From the NCBI RefSeq assembly GCF_009939225.1, contig NZ_JAACJR010000006.1, forward strand, positions 1-64,000: 64,000 nt of DNA, written 5' to 3'. Below the pieces are notes generated by a model. The model saw only the letters and a list, made by a program, of their open reading frames with translations. It had not been told where the DNA came from and ran no database searches. Below are positions 15,447 to 22,565 of this stretch, in pieces. Source of the stretch: Sediminibacterium soli (lineage in GTDB: Bacteria; Bacteroidota; Bacteroidia; Chitinophagales; Chitinophagaceae). A program made the position numbers and the translations under genes. Every line of letters begins with the position of its first letter. Within the stretch, counting starts at the first letter, position 1.

Positions 15447-15920
15447 ATGAGAACATTAAGCGTTGTTTTGATTACCGGTATAATATATGTGTCTTGTAAC
15501 AATAGACAGCAGTCCATGCAGCCGAATAGCGTTGACTCTATAGCTGTAAATCCGACCAAAGCTGTTGCTGCTAAAGATACCTCGATTGAATATAGCATTG
15601 AAGGTGTTAGTTCGGAAGGAACAAGTGCAAAGGCGAAGTATGTTGGTGGAAGAATAAAGGAATGTGAGATCACTGTTTACGGAGAAACTGGACAGAGCAA
15701 GATTGTTTACATCTTTAGTGACAATAAAATTGATGTATCAGAGAAGCAGCTTACTTACAATACTTCGCTTGAGAACACCAAGTCGGACAAAGACATGAAG
15801 GTGAAGAAGGAAATAACTTATGTGTTAGACCTTAATGGTAATCCCATTGGTAAAGCGGACGTTGATAGGACGGATATTTTTAGCGAGTTTAAAAAGGTCG
15901 TCCCATTAGAAATAAAATAA
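15447..15920 (+). CDS. Lipoprotein, predicted immunity for the M15-type toxin
   Basis: This 157-residue protein has a short signal with lipobox YVSC (Cys about 17) and a mature region with alternating polar and hydrophobic residues suggesting a small beta-rich domain. I recognise no family. It lies 4 bp after the broken peptidase tip and is itself intact. A lipid-anchored periplasmic inhibitor is what a peptidoglycan-cutting toxin would require. Keeping the immunity gene after loss of the toxin is typical of orphan immunity genes. Confidence 0.6.
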   Translation: MRTLSVVLITGIIYVSCNNRQQSMQPNSVDSIAVNPTKAVAAKDTSIEYSIEGVSSEGTSAKAKYVGGRIKECEITVYGETGQSKIVYIFSDNKIDVSEKQLTYNTSLENTKSDKDMKVKKEITYVLDLNGNPIGKADVDRTDIFSEFKKVVPLEIK

Positions 15921-15926
15921 CCCAAT

Positions 15927-15964
15927 CAATAAAAAAGCCACTCTCCGGGGTGGCTTTTTTATTG
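15927..15964. terminator. Bidirectional terminator
   Basis: A 15-bp stem (CAATAAAAAAGCCAC against GTGGCTTTTTTATTG) with an 8-nt loop separates the plus-strand lipoprotein gene from the convergent XRE gene. The right arm overlaps the XRE stop codon. Confidence 0.85.
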
Positions 15965-16321
15965 TGCAACATTTTGCTGGAAGAACTCCTGGAACTTTTG
16001 TTTGGTGAGCATGGTATCGATGATATTCATAACAGTGGACTTATCCTTGTCATTGAGTTGTGCAATAAGGCGTAACTGTTCAGCGTTGGATTTATCTTCC
16101 ATTTGTACATTGGTAGGTACACCTGCATCGAGATGAACGATGTTATCGATGGTCAGGCCATAGAAGGTGGCGAGTTTATCGAGCGTGTCGATAGAGGGTT
16201 CTACCAACCCCTTCTCAATTTTATTGTAATGGGCGGGCTTTAAACCGATATGGGCTGCCACTTCCTTTTGCAACAGGTTCTTGTCTTCCCTCAGTTTCTT
16301 AATGTTATCGGCCAATGCCAT
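15959..16321 (-). CDS. XRE-family regulator (unrelated to the element repressors)
   Basis: This 120-residue protein has an N-terminal HTH_3 domain (about 6-62: IKKLREDKNLLQKEVAAHIG, then YNKIEKGLVEPS) and a helical C-terminal region that probably dimerises. It is clearly different in sequence from the repressors at 833 and 8543. A palindrome directly upstream (16349-16367) is a likely autoregulatory operator. Its target genes are unknown; the DNA upstream holds only mobile-element debris, so it may be a leftover from a lost element. Confidence 0.8.
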   Translation of the reverse strand: MALADNIKKLREDKNLLQKEVAAHIGLKPAHYNKIEKGLVEPSIDTLDKLATFYGLTIDNIVHLDAGVPTNVQMEDKSNAEQLRLIAQLNDKDKSTVMNIIDTMLTKQKFQEFFQQNVAQ

Positions 16322-16348
16322 GGTAAAATGTTTAGGCTGTAAAAATAT

Positions 16349-16367
16349 CCAATAAGGGTATTATTGG
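16349..16367. promoter_or_regulatory. Candidate operator of the XRE gene
   Basis: CCAATAA-GGGTA-TTATTGG is a perfect 7-bp inverted repeat about 27 bp upstream of the XRE start codon on the minus strand. Confidence 0.55.
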
Positions 16368-16427
16368 CAATATTTATCTGTTTTGTAGATTTAATACTTG
16401 CCAAAATGGATATTTAATAGTAGTTTT

Positions 16428-16508
16428 TCCTTCTCCCCAGGGTGTACTTAAGCCACCTAAAAAGGGGAGTCTCCGCGGGGTCTCTCGAAGAGGACCCTGC
16501 GGTGCACA
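16428..16508. mobile_element. Diverged fragment of the MITE-like element
   Basis: TTCTCC, then GTGTACTTAAGCC and CTAAAAA, and later GGTCTCTCGAAGAGGACC and CTGCGGTGC align in order with the left half of the element at 12374, with many substitutions. The right half is missing. Confidence 0.55.
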
Positions 16509-16568
16509 CACAGCAACCTGCATGCTGTAAAACACGGGTATAAACCGAAATAATTTATTTTGCTCTAA

Positions 16569-16827
16569 GAGTCTGTCTAAAAACGATTTTATAAAAGAGC
16601 AGTATGTTGAAAAGTGGAAAACAATAGCTGCAGTCAGGGGGTTGATTTGTCGTTTTAAGTGATAACCAAACCAACTCAAAATGACAAGTTATCCAACCAA
16701 CCTGAGCAACAGCCAATGGAAAATTATCTCAAAATTTTTAGATACAGAAAGATCACGAAAATATAGTTTACGAGAAGTTATCAACGCGATATTCTGCTGG
16801 AGCGGGTTTTCGGTGAACCCCTTGTAA
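16569..16827 (+). pseudogene. IS5-like transposase fragment with left inverted repeat
   Basis: GAGTCTGTCTAAAAA at 16569 looks like an IS5-family terminal repeat. A reading frame starting at 16681 gives SNSQWKIISKFL and SLREVINAIFCW, the N-terminus of an IS5-type DDE transposase, for about 40 codons before it runs into foreign sequence and stops at 16827. All catalytic residues are missing. The junction near 16800 joins it to the interior of a GIY-YIG gene on the other strand. Confidence 0.75.
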
Positions 16828-16874
16828 TAGCTGTTATCAGCTAAGCTTTGGATGATATAGACATAAAACGGCAT
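16800..16874 (-). pseudogene. GIY-YIG endonuclease gene fragment
   Basis: The minus strand reads MPFYVYIIQSLADNSYYKGF and then TENPL, the first 25 residues of a small GIY-YIG (UPF0213-type) protein, with YVYIIQS standing for the GIY motif and YYKG for YIG. The rest was lost when the IS5-like DNA joined at about 16800. Such genes are commonly found near tRNA genes. Confidence 0.75.
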
Positions 16875-16880
16875 ACAATA

Positions 16881-16908
16881 CAAAAGCCCCTCCGGTGAGG
16901 GGCTTTTG
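16881..16908 (-). terminator. Terminator of tRNA-Asp
   Basis: CAAAAGCCCCTC (16881-16892) pairs perfectly with GAGGGGCTTTTG (16897-16908) around a 4-nt loop directly after the tRNA 3' end. The T run on the minus strand fits an intrinsic terminator. Confidence 0.85.
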
Positions 16909-16982
16909 CGGACTGGACGGGACTCGAACCCGCGACCTCCGCCGTGACAGGGCGGCATTCTAACCAACTGAACTACCAATCC
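16909..16982 (-). tRNA. tRNA-Asp (GTC)
   Basis: On the minus strand the acceptor arms GGATTGG and CCAGTCC pair (one G-T), with discriminator G. The D arm contains AGTTCAGTTGGTTAGA, the anticodon loop is CTGTCAC (anticodon GTC), and the T loop is GGGTTCGAGTCCC. The length is 74 nt without an encoded CCA. All stems are intact, so this is the functional copy. Confidence 0.95.
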
Positions 16983-17002
16983 AATATTTTTAAAGAACAA
17001 AT

Positions 17003-17083
17003 TCAATGGGCTTTCCTCGAACCCGTCCCCACAGTACTGTGGGGATGACAGGGCGGCATACCGACCAACTGAACTACCCATCC
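17003..17083 (-). pseudogene. Damaged tRNA-Asp copy with a palindromic insert
   Basis: The 5' half repeats tRNA-Asp (acceptor GGATGGG, D arm AGTTCAGTTGG, GCCGCCCTGTCA up to the anticodon loop). Immediately after the anticodon the sequence is replaced by the perfect 20-bp palindrome TCCCCACAGTACTGTGGGGA. The T loop GGGTTCGAG follows but its stem no longer pairs, and the acceptor 3' strand is only CCCATTG. It cannot work as a tRNA. The copy sits in tandem with the intact gene at the island edge. Confidence 0.8.
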
Positions 17084-17220
17084 GTTCCTTCGAAGAAAAC
17101 TGCCCGAAAAAGGCTGTTTTTCCCGTTTTCGGACGGCAAAGATAAGGGGAAAGATCTTTTTCAAACAAATCTTTATTAAAAAAAATCCATGTGTTAATTT
17201 TACCGCCTTAATGCCACGCA

Positions 17221-18204
17221 ATGCCTCAGTACCCCAATAGACAATTCCTGGATTTTGAAGGTCCTATCAAGGATATTTATGAGCAGATCGACGATACCCG
17301 CAAACTGGCAGAGAAAAATCCTAAGATCGATTATTCGGCCACCATTCAACAGCTGGAAGCCTCGATATCAGACAAACGCAAAGACATTACCTCGCACCTC
17401 ACTCCCTGGCAAAGGGTGCAGCTGAGCCGTCATCCCGACCGTCCCTATACGCTGAAGTACATAGAAAAAATGTGCACCGATTTTGTAGAGCTGCATGGGG
17501 ACAGGAATTTCAGGGATGACAAAGCCATGGTGGGTGGCTTTGCCAGGCTGAACGGAGAAACGGTGATGATGATTGGCCAGCAGAAAGGCATCAACACCAA
17601 AGCGCGTCAGCTGCGCAATTTCGGTATGGCCAATCCCGAAGGCTACCGCAAAGCGCTGAGACTGATGAAGCTGGCTGAAAAATTCAATAAACCGATCATC
17701 TGCCTGATCGATACACCCGGCGCTTATCCCGGTCTTGAAGCGGAAGAGCGCGGTCAGGGCGAAGCCATCGCCCGCAATATTTACGAGATGATCCGGTTAC
17801 AGGTGCCGGTGGTGATCGTGATCATCGGCGAAGGAGCCAGCGGCGGCGCACTGGGCATAGGTGTGGGCGACAAGGTACTGATGATGGAGAATACCTGGTA
17901 TACCGTGATCTCTCCCGAAAGCTGCAGCTCCATATTATGGCGCAGCTGGGAGAAAAAAGAAGTGGCGGCCGAACAGCTCCGTCTTACCGCTACCGATATG
18001 AAAGGTTTTGGACTGGTTGATGAAATCGTACCGGAACCGCTTGGCGGCGCACACTGGGATTATGCCGAAGCCGCCGATTTGCTAAAGGATAAGATCATCA
18101 AAGCCCTGGAAGAAAGCAAACAGAAAGACCCTAAACAAAGGGTGAAGGACAGGATCGAAAAATATGGCAGGATGGGATTCTGGGAAGAAAGCACCAATGC
18201 CTGA
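17221..18204 (+). CDS. accA: Acetyl-CoA carboxylase carboxyltransferase subunit alpha
   Basis: AccA pairs with AccD to move the carboxyl group from carboxybiotin to acetyl-CoA, giving malonyl-CoA, the committed step of fatty acid synthesis in the cytoplasm. The 327-residue protein has the usual length and order: an N-terminal coiled region ([17 protein letters not shown]), [16 protein letters not shown] (about 60-75) and the crotonase-like oxyanion region [19 protein letters not shown] (about 202-220). The start at 17221 is chosen because the ATG 10 bp upstream is out of frame. The gene is the first core gene after the island and stands alone, with dapA 47 bp downstream on the same strand. 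Confidence 0.97.
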   Translation: MPQYPNRQFLDFEGPIKDIYEQIDDTRKLAEKNPKIDYSATIQQLEASISDKRKDITSHLTPWQRVQLSRHPDRPYTLKYIEKMCTDFVELHGDRNFRDDKAMVGGFARLNGETVMMIGQQKGINTKARQLRNFGMANPEGYRKALRLMKLAEKFNKPIICLIDTPGAYPGLEAEERGQGEAIARNIYEMIRLQVPVVIVIIGEGASGGALGIGVGDKVLMMENTWYTVISPESCSSILWRSWEKKEVAAEQLRLTATDMKGFGLVDEIVPEPLGGAHWDYAEAADLLKDKIIKALEESKQKDPKQRVKDRIEKYGRMGFWEESTNA

Positions 18205-18251
18205 TCTGTTCAGGATGACCACTGCATGAACCATTTAAACAATCACGAATA

Positions 18252-19136
18252 ATGTCTTTACGCAAACAACTGCAGGGTACAGGTGTGGCATTGATCACAC
18301 CTTTTACCGCTGATCTGAAAGTGGATTTTGACGCGCTGGGGAAAGTGATCGATTTTCTCATCGATGGCGGCGTGGAATACCTGGTTACACTGGGCACCAC
18401 CGGTGAAACACCTACTTTGGATAAACAGGAGAAGCTTGACATTGCCCATTACACCACCGGGAAAATAGCCGGCCGCGTACCACTGGTCGTGGGCATCGGC
18501 GGCAACAATACAGCGGAGATCCTGAAAGACCTGGAAAAATACCCGCTGGATAAAGCCATCGCCGTACTGAGCGCATCGCCCAGCTACAACAAACCTTCAC
18601 AGGAAGGTATTTTTCAGCATTACAAAGCCATTGCCGAGGCATCGCCGAAGCCCGTGCTCCTATACAATGTACCCGGCCGCACCGGCAGGAACATGAGCGC
18701 AGCCACCACGCTGCGGCTTGCACAGGAGGTACCCAATATTGCGGGGATGAAAGAGGCCAGCGGCGATTTTGCGCAGTGTATGGAAATATTGCGCGATATG
18801 CCGGAAGACTTTCTGCTGGTAAGCGGCGACGATGCCATCGCCATGCCCCTGATCGCCTGCGGTATGACGGGCGTGATCAGTGTGGCCGCCAATGCTTTTC
18901 CCCGGCAGTTTTCGGATATGATACGCCTGAGCCTGAAAGCGGATTTTGCGGGTGCAAAAAAACTTAACGACACGCTGATGGAAGCCTACGACCTGATGTT
19001 CGTGGAGAACAACCCATCCGGCGTAAAAGCCTTTATGGCTGAAATGGGATTGATCAAAAACGAAGTGAGGCTGCCCGTAGTGCCTTTGAGCGATGCTGTT
19101 CATGATAAAGTGAAGCGGTATCTTTCAAAAAAATAG
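18252..19136 (+). CDS. dapA: 4-hydroxy-tetrahydrodipicolinate synthase
   Basis: DapA condenses pyruvate with aspartate semialdehyde, the first step towards diaminopimelate and lysine. The 294-residue TIM barrel has the expected residues: LGTTGETPTL (about 45-54) for substrate binding, the Tyr of YNVPGRTG (about 137) and the Schiff-base Lys of GMKEASGD (about 167). The start codon follows accA by 47 bp and a strong terminator lies 46 bp after the stop, so the two may share a transcript. Nothing is unusual in length or motifs. Confidence 0.97.
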   Translation: MSLRKQLQGTGVALITPFTADLKVDFDALGKVIDFLIDGGVEYLVTLGTTGETPTLDKQEKLDIAHYTTGKIAGRVPLVVGIGGNNTAEILKDLEKYPLDKAIAVLSASPSYNKPSQEGIFQHYKAIAEASPKPVLLYNVPGRTGRNMSAATTLRLAQEVPNIAGMKEASGDFAQCMEILRDMPEDFLLVSGDDAIAMPLIACGMTGVISVAANAFPRQFSDMIRLSLKADFAGAKKLNDTLMEAYDLMFVENNPSGVKAFMAEMGLIKNEVRLPVVPLSDAVHDKVKRYLSKK

Positions 19137-19182
19137 GCTCAGCCGGAAACCCGGATTTTACCAGGTTCCCCCGATCTTCTGA

Positions 19183-19233
19183 TTTGCCCGGATTCACTGA
19201 TTGACTTTACCAGGTCAGCGAATCCGGGCAAAA
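19183..19233 (+). terminator. Terminator after dapA
   Basis: TTTGCCCGGATTC and GAATCCGGGCAAA form a perfect 13-bp stem that extends over CTGA/TCAG after one mismatch; A/T-rich sequence follows the right arm. Confidence 0.75.
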
Positions 19234-19274
19234 TATTTTCAGGCGATTTTCCATATGATAACTTACCATACTGC

Positions 19275-19371
19275 TACCTATAAATAGGTATTTTCAAATA
19301 AAAGATCAGCTGAATTTATTACGCGATACGCAGATCAGATAATTTAGACCCATTGCAACTGTCTAAATTAT
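19275..19371 (+). promoter_or_regulatory. Palindrome and start-proximal hairpin before the coiled-coil gene
   Basis: TACCTA-TAAA-TAGGTA (19275-19290) is a perfect 6-bp palindrome. ATAATTTAGAC (19339-19349) and GTCTAAATTAT (19361-19371) form a perfect 11-bp inverted repeat with an 11-nt loop that ends 3 bp before the ATG at 19375. In the RNA this would hide the start region; in DNA it could be an operator. No partner regulator is adjacent. Confidence 0.55.
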
Positions 19372-19374
19372 TTT

Positions 19375-20922
19375 ATGAGATACCTGTCGACGCTTTTTGT
19401 ATCCCTTCTTTGTGTTACGGTAACATATAGTCAGACTGCAGGGTCTGCAACTTTGGCTTCAATCGAGTCAAAAGCGAAACAAATAGAAAAAGACCAGTCG
19501 CAAATACCGAATCTGAAGCGGCAGTATACTGAAACTTACAGTCTTGAAGCCGAAAAACTCAAGAAACTAAAATCCACGCTTGCGGATCTGCGCCGGGAGA
19601 AGGATGAGGCGCTTGATGAACTTCGAAGAGGAAGATTCTGCAATGGATGCAGCCGTACAGCGTCAGAACTTAGAAGATCCGGGGTGAATGATGTGGAAAA
19701 TCATTTCAGGCAGAACGGTGGCACACATCCGGCCAGCCCTCAGCAGATAGCGCAGAAAGAGGCAGAATACGATCAGAAAATAAAGAATGCAGAGGACGCA
19801 GCGAAGGCATTCGAATTTTCAGAGAATGAATTTACCCGAAAAAGGACTGATCTCGATAAACAGCTGGCTAACCTGAACGATGAGATCGCCCGGCTCAGAC
19901 AGGAGATAACGGAATTAAGTCAGCGTTATAAAACGGCTGTTATAGTGGAAGGCAAAAATATTCAGGCCAACTATATCGAACCTTTGATGCGTATTCAGGC
20001 CGAGAAGAATTTTATTGAAGACCGTTTGAATATCATCAGCGTAAAATTGAACGATCTGCAGTCTGAGGAAACCAAAGCCATGGCCGATGCAAAGGATAAG
20101 GTTGCCAGGCAGGTAGATCGGGAAAAGGCGGAAGCCGAAGAAAAGGCAAGAACGGCACAAAAGCAGTTATATGACCTGGGACAGGCATATACGAATGAGT
20201 CGCGGCTATTGAACGATAAAATTGCTGTTATTGTTTCCCAGTTAAGAGATATCGAATCGAAACTCAGGCTTACAAATTTACCTGCAAAAGAGTCGGATGA
20301 ATTAAAGAACCGGCAGGCTTCTCTCCAGGCAGAGCAGAGTCGATTGCAACAGGAATTGGATACACGCACTGCACAGTACCAGGCCGCCAAAACAAAAGCA
20401 GAACAAACCATAAAAGAGCAGAATGATAAGGTATGGGAGCTAACCATCAATCTTTCCAAAAGGCAACAGGAGCTGACTGATGAATTAAAAAATGCATTTC
20501 AACTTAAAAGAAAAATATTGCAGGATGCACAGGCCGCAAGAACGGATGCCCTGAAGCAAACCGGAGACCTGCTGCTTACCAAAAAAAGTGCCTCCAGGAA
20601 TAAGTTCCTCGAATGGGCTTCCATTGTAGATAAGGAGCGGGTACGGCTGATCAATGCCTGCTCGCTTGCCGGCTGTTCATGTTATGGATCGGATACCCAT
20701 GGTACAGTTGTAGCCAATTATTCGAAAGCGGAGGGATGTGTGGGAGAGATGGAAGCCGCGCATCACTCCGGCGACCCGGTATATGGATGCGAGGAGGAAG
20801 GTACGGTTTACAAACAGTATTATACCTCGTTGCTGAACGGGCTTTCTGATTCAGACCGGGCTGCCCTGCAAAAGAAAACCACTAATACACGGTATGATCT
20901 GATCCTTAAAAAAGTGAATTAA
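19375..20922 (+). CDS. Secreted long coiled-coil protein, function unknown
   Basis: This 515-residue protein has a Sec signal peptide (about 1-20, MRYLSTLFVSLLCVTVTYSQ) and then almost continuous heptad-like coiled coil, rich in Lys, Glu, Gln and Ala, from about 25 to 410. Two Cys clusters stand out: FCNGCSRTASEL near residue 83 and NACSLAGCSCYGSD near residue 425, with more Cys to about residue 470, so disulfides in the periplasm or outside are likely. I recognise no family. It begins 3 bp after a perfect 11-bp hairpin and is followed 11 bp later by a TPR/barrel protein, so the two probably act together at the cell surface. Confidence 0.7.
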   Translation: MRYLSTLFVSLLCVTVTYSQTAGSATLASIESKAKQIEKDQSQIPNLKRQYTETYSLEAEKLKKLKSTLADLRREKDEALDELRRGRFCNGCSRTASELRRSGVNDVENHFRQNGGTHPASPQQIAQKEAEYDQKIKNAEDAAKAFEFSENEFTRKRTDLDKQLANLNDEIARLRQEITELSQRYKTAVIVEGKNIQANYIEPLMRIQAEKNFIEDRLNIISVKLNDLQSEETKAMADAKDKVARQVDREKAEAEEKARTAQKQLYDLGQAYTNESRLLNDKIAVIVSQLRDIESKLRLTNLPAKESDELKNRQASLQAEQSRLQQELDTRTAQYQAAKTKAEQTIKEQNDKVWELTINLSKRQQELTDELKNAFQLKRKILQDAQAARTDALKQTGDLLLTKKSASRNKFLEWASIVDKERVRLINACSLAGCSCYGSDTHGTVVANYSKAEGCVGEMEAAHHSGDPVYGCEEEGTVYKQYYTSLLNGLSDSDRAALQKKTTNTRYDLILKKVN

Positions 20923-20933
20923 TTCAAACTGAT

Positions 20934-22556
20934 ATGAGAGTCTTATTTTTTATTGCTTTAGTATTTGCATGCAGTATTGTAAACGCGCAATCCGCCAACT
21001 TTGTTCAGGTTGAACAGAAGGTAAAGAACATAATCAGCAATGCACAATGGGATGAACTATTAGTGGTTGCACCGGAACTGGTTATCGAGGAACCATCAAA
21101 AGCTGACGGATATTATTATACTTCTTATGCATTTTATAAACTGAACAGCTTTGATAAAGCCGCGGAGTACCTCAAACTGGCTGAAAAATATGCAGATGAA
21201 TCATGGAAAGAGAAGATCGGCCGTTTAAAGACAGATATCGAATCGGGAGCCAGAGTTGACCAGGCGGAGAAATCCATAGAGAAGAAAAAGGACGACAGCA
21301 GAAGTGCGCAGGATTATAAAAAACTGTGGGAAATGGATAAGTCAAATATTGAGCATGCACTTAATGCGGTGGAAAAATTCATCGAGAAGGAGGATTATCC
21401 TTCTGCACTTGAGATACTTAACGATCCTGCAATGCAGCAGGAGGCTGGCGCAAAAGCACTGGTAGGGAAGATCCAGAAAACACCTGCCATGATCAAACTG
21501 AATGGATATAATAAGGCCTTTAAAGAGGGTCAGGACCTTTATAACAGAGAGAACTATGCAGATGCTGTCACCAAATTCAACCAGGCTCTTTCATTCATGC
21601 CCGGCGACAGGGCTGCATCTGTAAACAAAAGCAAGGCAGTGCAGAGAAACGCCTGGAAGACAGCGCGCAGTACGCATACCATTGAATCCTATAAGACCTA
21701 TCTGCGGCAGTATCCTTCCGATGAATATAGTACCGATGCGCATGATATTTTACAGCGGTCATATCTTTCGCTGGCAAGGGAAGGCGCTTCCAAAGGAAGT
21801 TTTGATGATGCTGAAAGATATTACAAACAATACCAGTCCGAATATCCTGCAGGTCCGCAGATCAAGGATGCCGACCGGGAACTCTTAGATCTCTATGTGA
21901 ATGAAGCAAAAAAGCAGGAGCAACTCAAAGAAGCGTATAATATCAGCAGGGCGATCGATATGTACGCGCTTGCATCAAATCTAAATCCAGCCTCGGTAAG
22001 TAGTGAGCACGTAGAGAAATTAAAAAAGAAATACAAACGATGGAGCCGCCCGGACACCTATTTTTTTGGGTGGAGTGCGGATGAAAAAAATATGTTGGGC
22101 TTCATGAGTGGTGGATTGAAGAACAGGAAGCCGGGAATGTATTTTGCGGCTCGGACAAACGGGGATATTTCCAAAAGCAGTGATGTGAGCTGGAAAACGG
22201 ATGACAAAAACAGTAACAGCGGGGCGCCGCTCCCTACCTGGAAATTCAATAATACTATAATCAATCCTGCGGTACATGTAACCATTGGGATCACCCAGAA
22301 GATAGCCTATCCGCTGTGGGCGTATGCGGGAGCGGGTGTAACCTATTATACGGATCTGCGTGAGTTTAAAAATTCCTCGAACGGAGCAACATCACTGGTA
22401 GAGAACCCGGATAGAAAATTCACCGCCCTGAATATTGAAGGAGGACTATTGTTGAAAGCCGGGTTTCTTATTCTTCGGTACGGCATCAATAAACCCATGA
22501 ACGACAGGTTTCCCCAGGCGATTGTTCAGCATTTTGGAGTAGGTTTTGATTTTTAA
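20934..22556 (+). CDS. Exported TPR protein with C-terminal barrel-like domain
   Basis: This 540-residue protein has a signal peptide (about 1-19, ending VNAQ). Tetratricopeptide-like helical pairs fill about 20-330 (GYYYTSYAFYKLNSFDKAAE, ENYADAVTKFNQALSF, GSFDDAERYYKQYQSEYPAG). The C-terminal 170 residues are beta-rich and end in aromatic Phe-Asp-Phe, typical of outer-membrane barrels, with lines such as YPLWAYAGAGVTYYTDL. The protein probably sits in the outer membrane with TPRs in the periplasm. It follows the coiled-coil gene by 11 bp in an apparent two-gene operon. The family is not recognised; similar TPR plus barrel designs occur in Bacteroidota gliding and secretion systems. Confidence 0.7.
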   Translation: MRVLFFIALVFACSIVNAQSANFVQVEQKVKNIISNAQWDELLVVAPELVIEEPSKADGYYYTSYAFYKLNSFDKAAEYLKLAEKYADESWKEKIGRLKTDIESGARVDQAEKSIEKKKDDSRSAQDYKKLWEMDKSNIEHALNAVEKFIEKEDYPSALEILNDPAMQQEAGAKALVGKIQKTPAMIKLNGYNKAFKEGQDLYNRENYADAVTKFNQALSFMPGDRAASVNKSKAVQRNAWKTARSTHTIESYKTYLRQYPSDEYSTDAHDILQRSYLSLAREGASKGSFDDAERYYKQYQSEYPAGPQIKDADRELLDLYVNEAKKQEQLKEAYNISRAIDMYALASNLNPASVSSEHVEKLKKKYKRWSRPDTYFFGWSADEKNMLGFMSGGLKNRKPGMYFAARTNGDISKSSDVSWKTDDKNSNSGAPLPTWKFNNTIINPAVHVTIGITQKIAYPLWAYAGAGVTYYTDLREFKNSSNGATSLVENPDRKFTALNIEGGLLLKAGFLILRYGINKPMNDRFPQAIVQHFGVGFDF

Positions 22557-22565
22557 TGGTTGATC

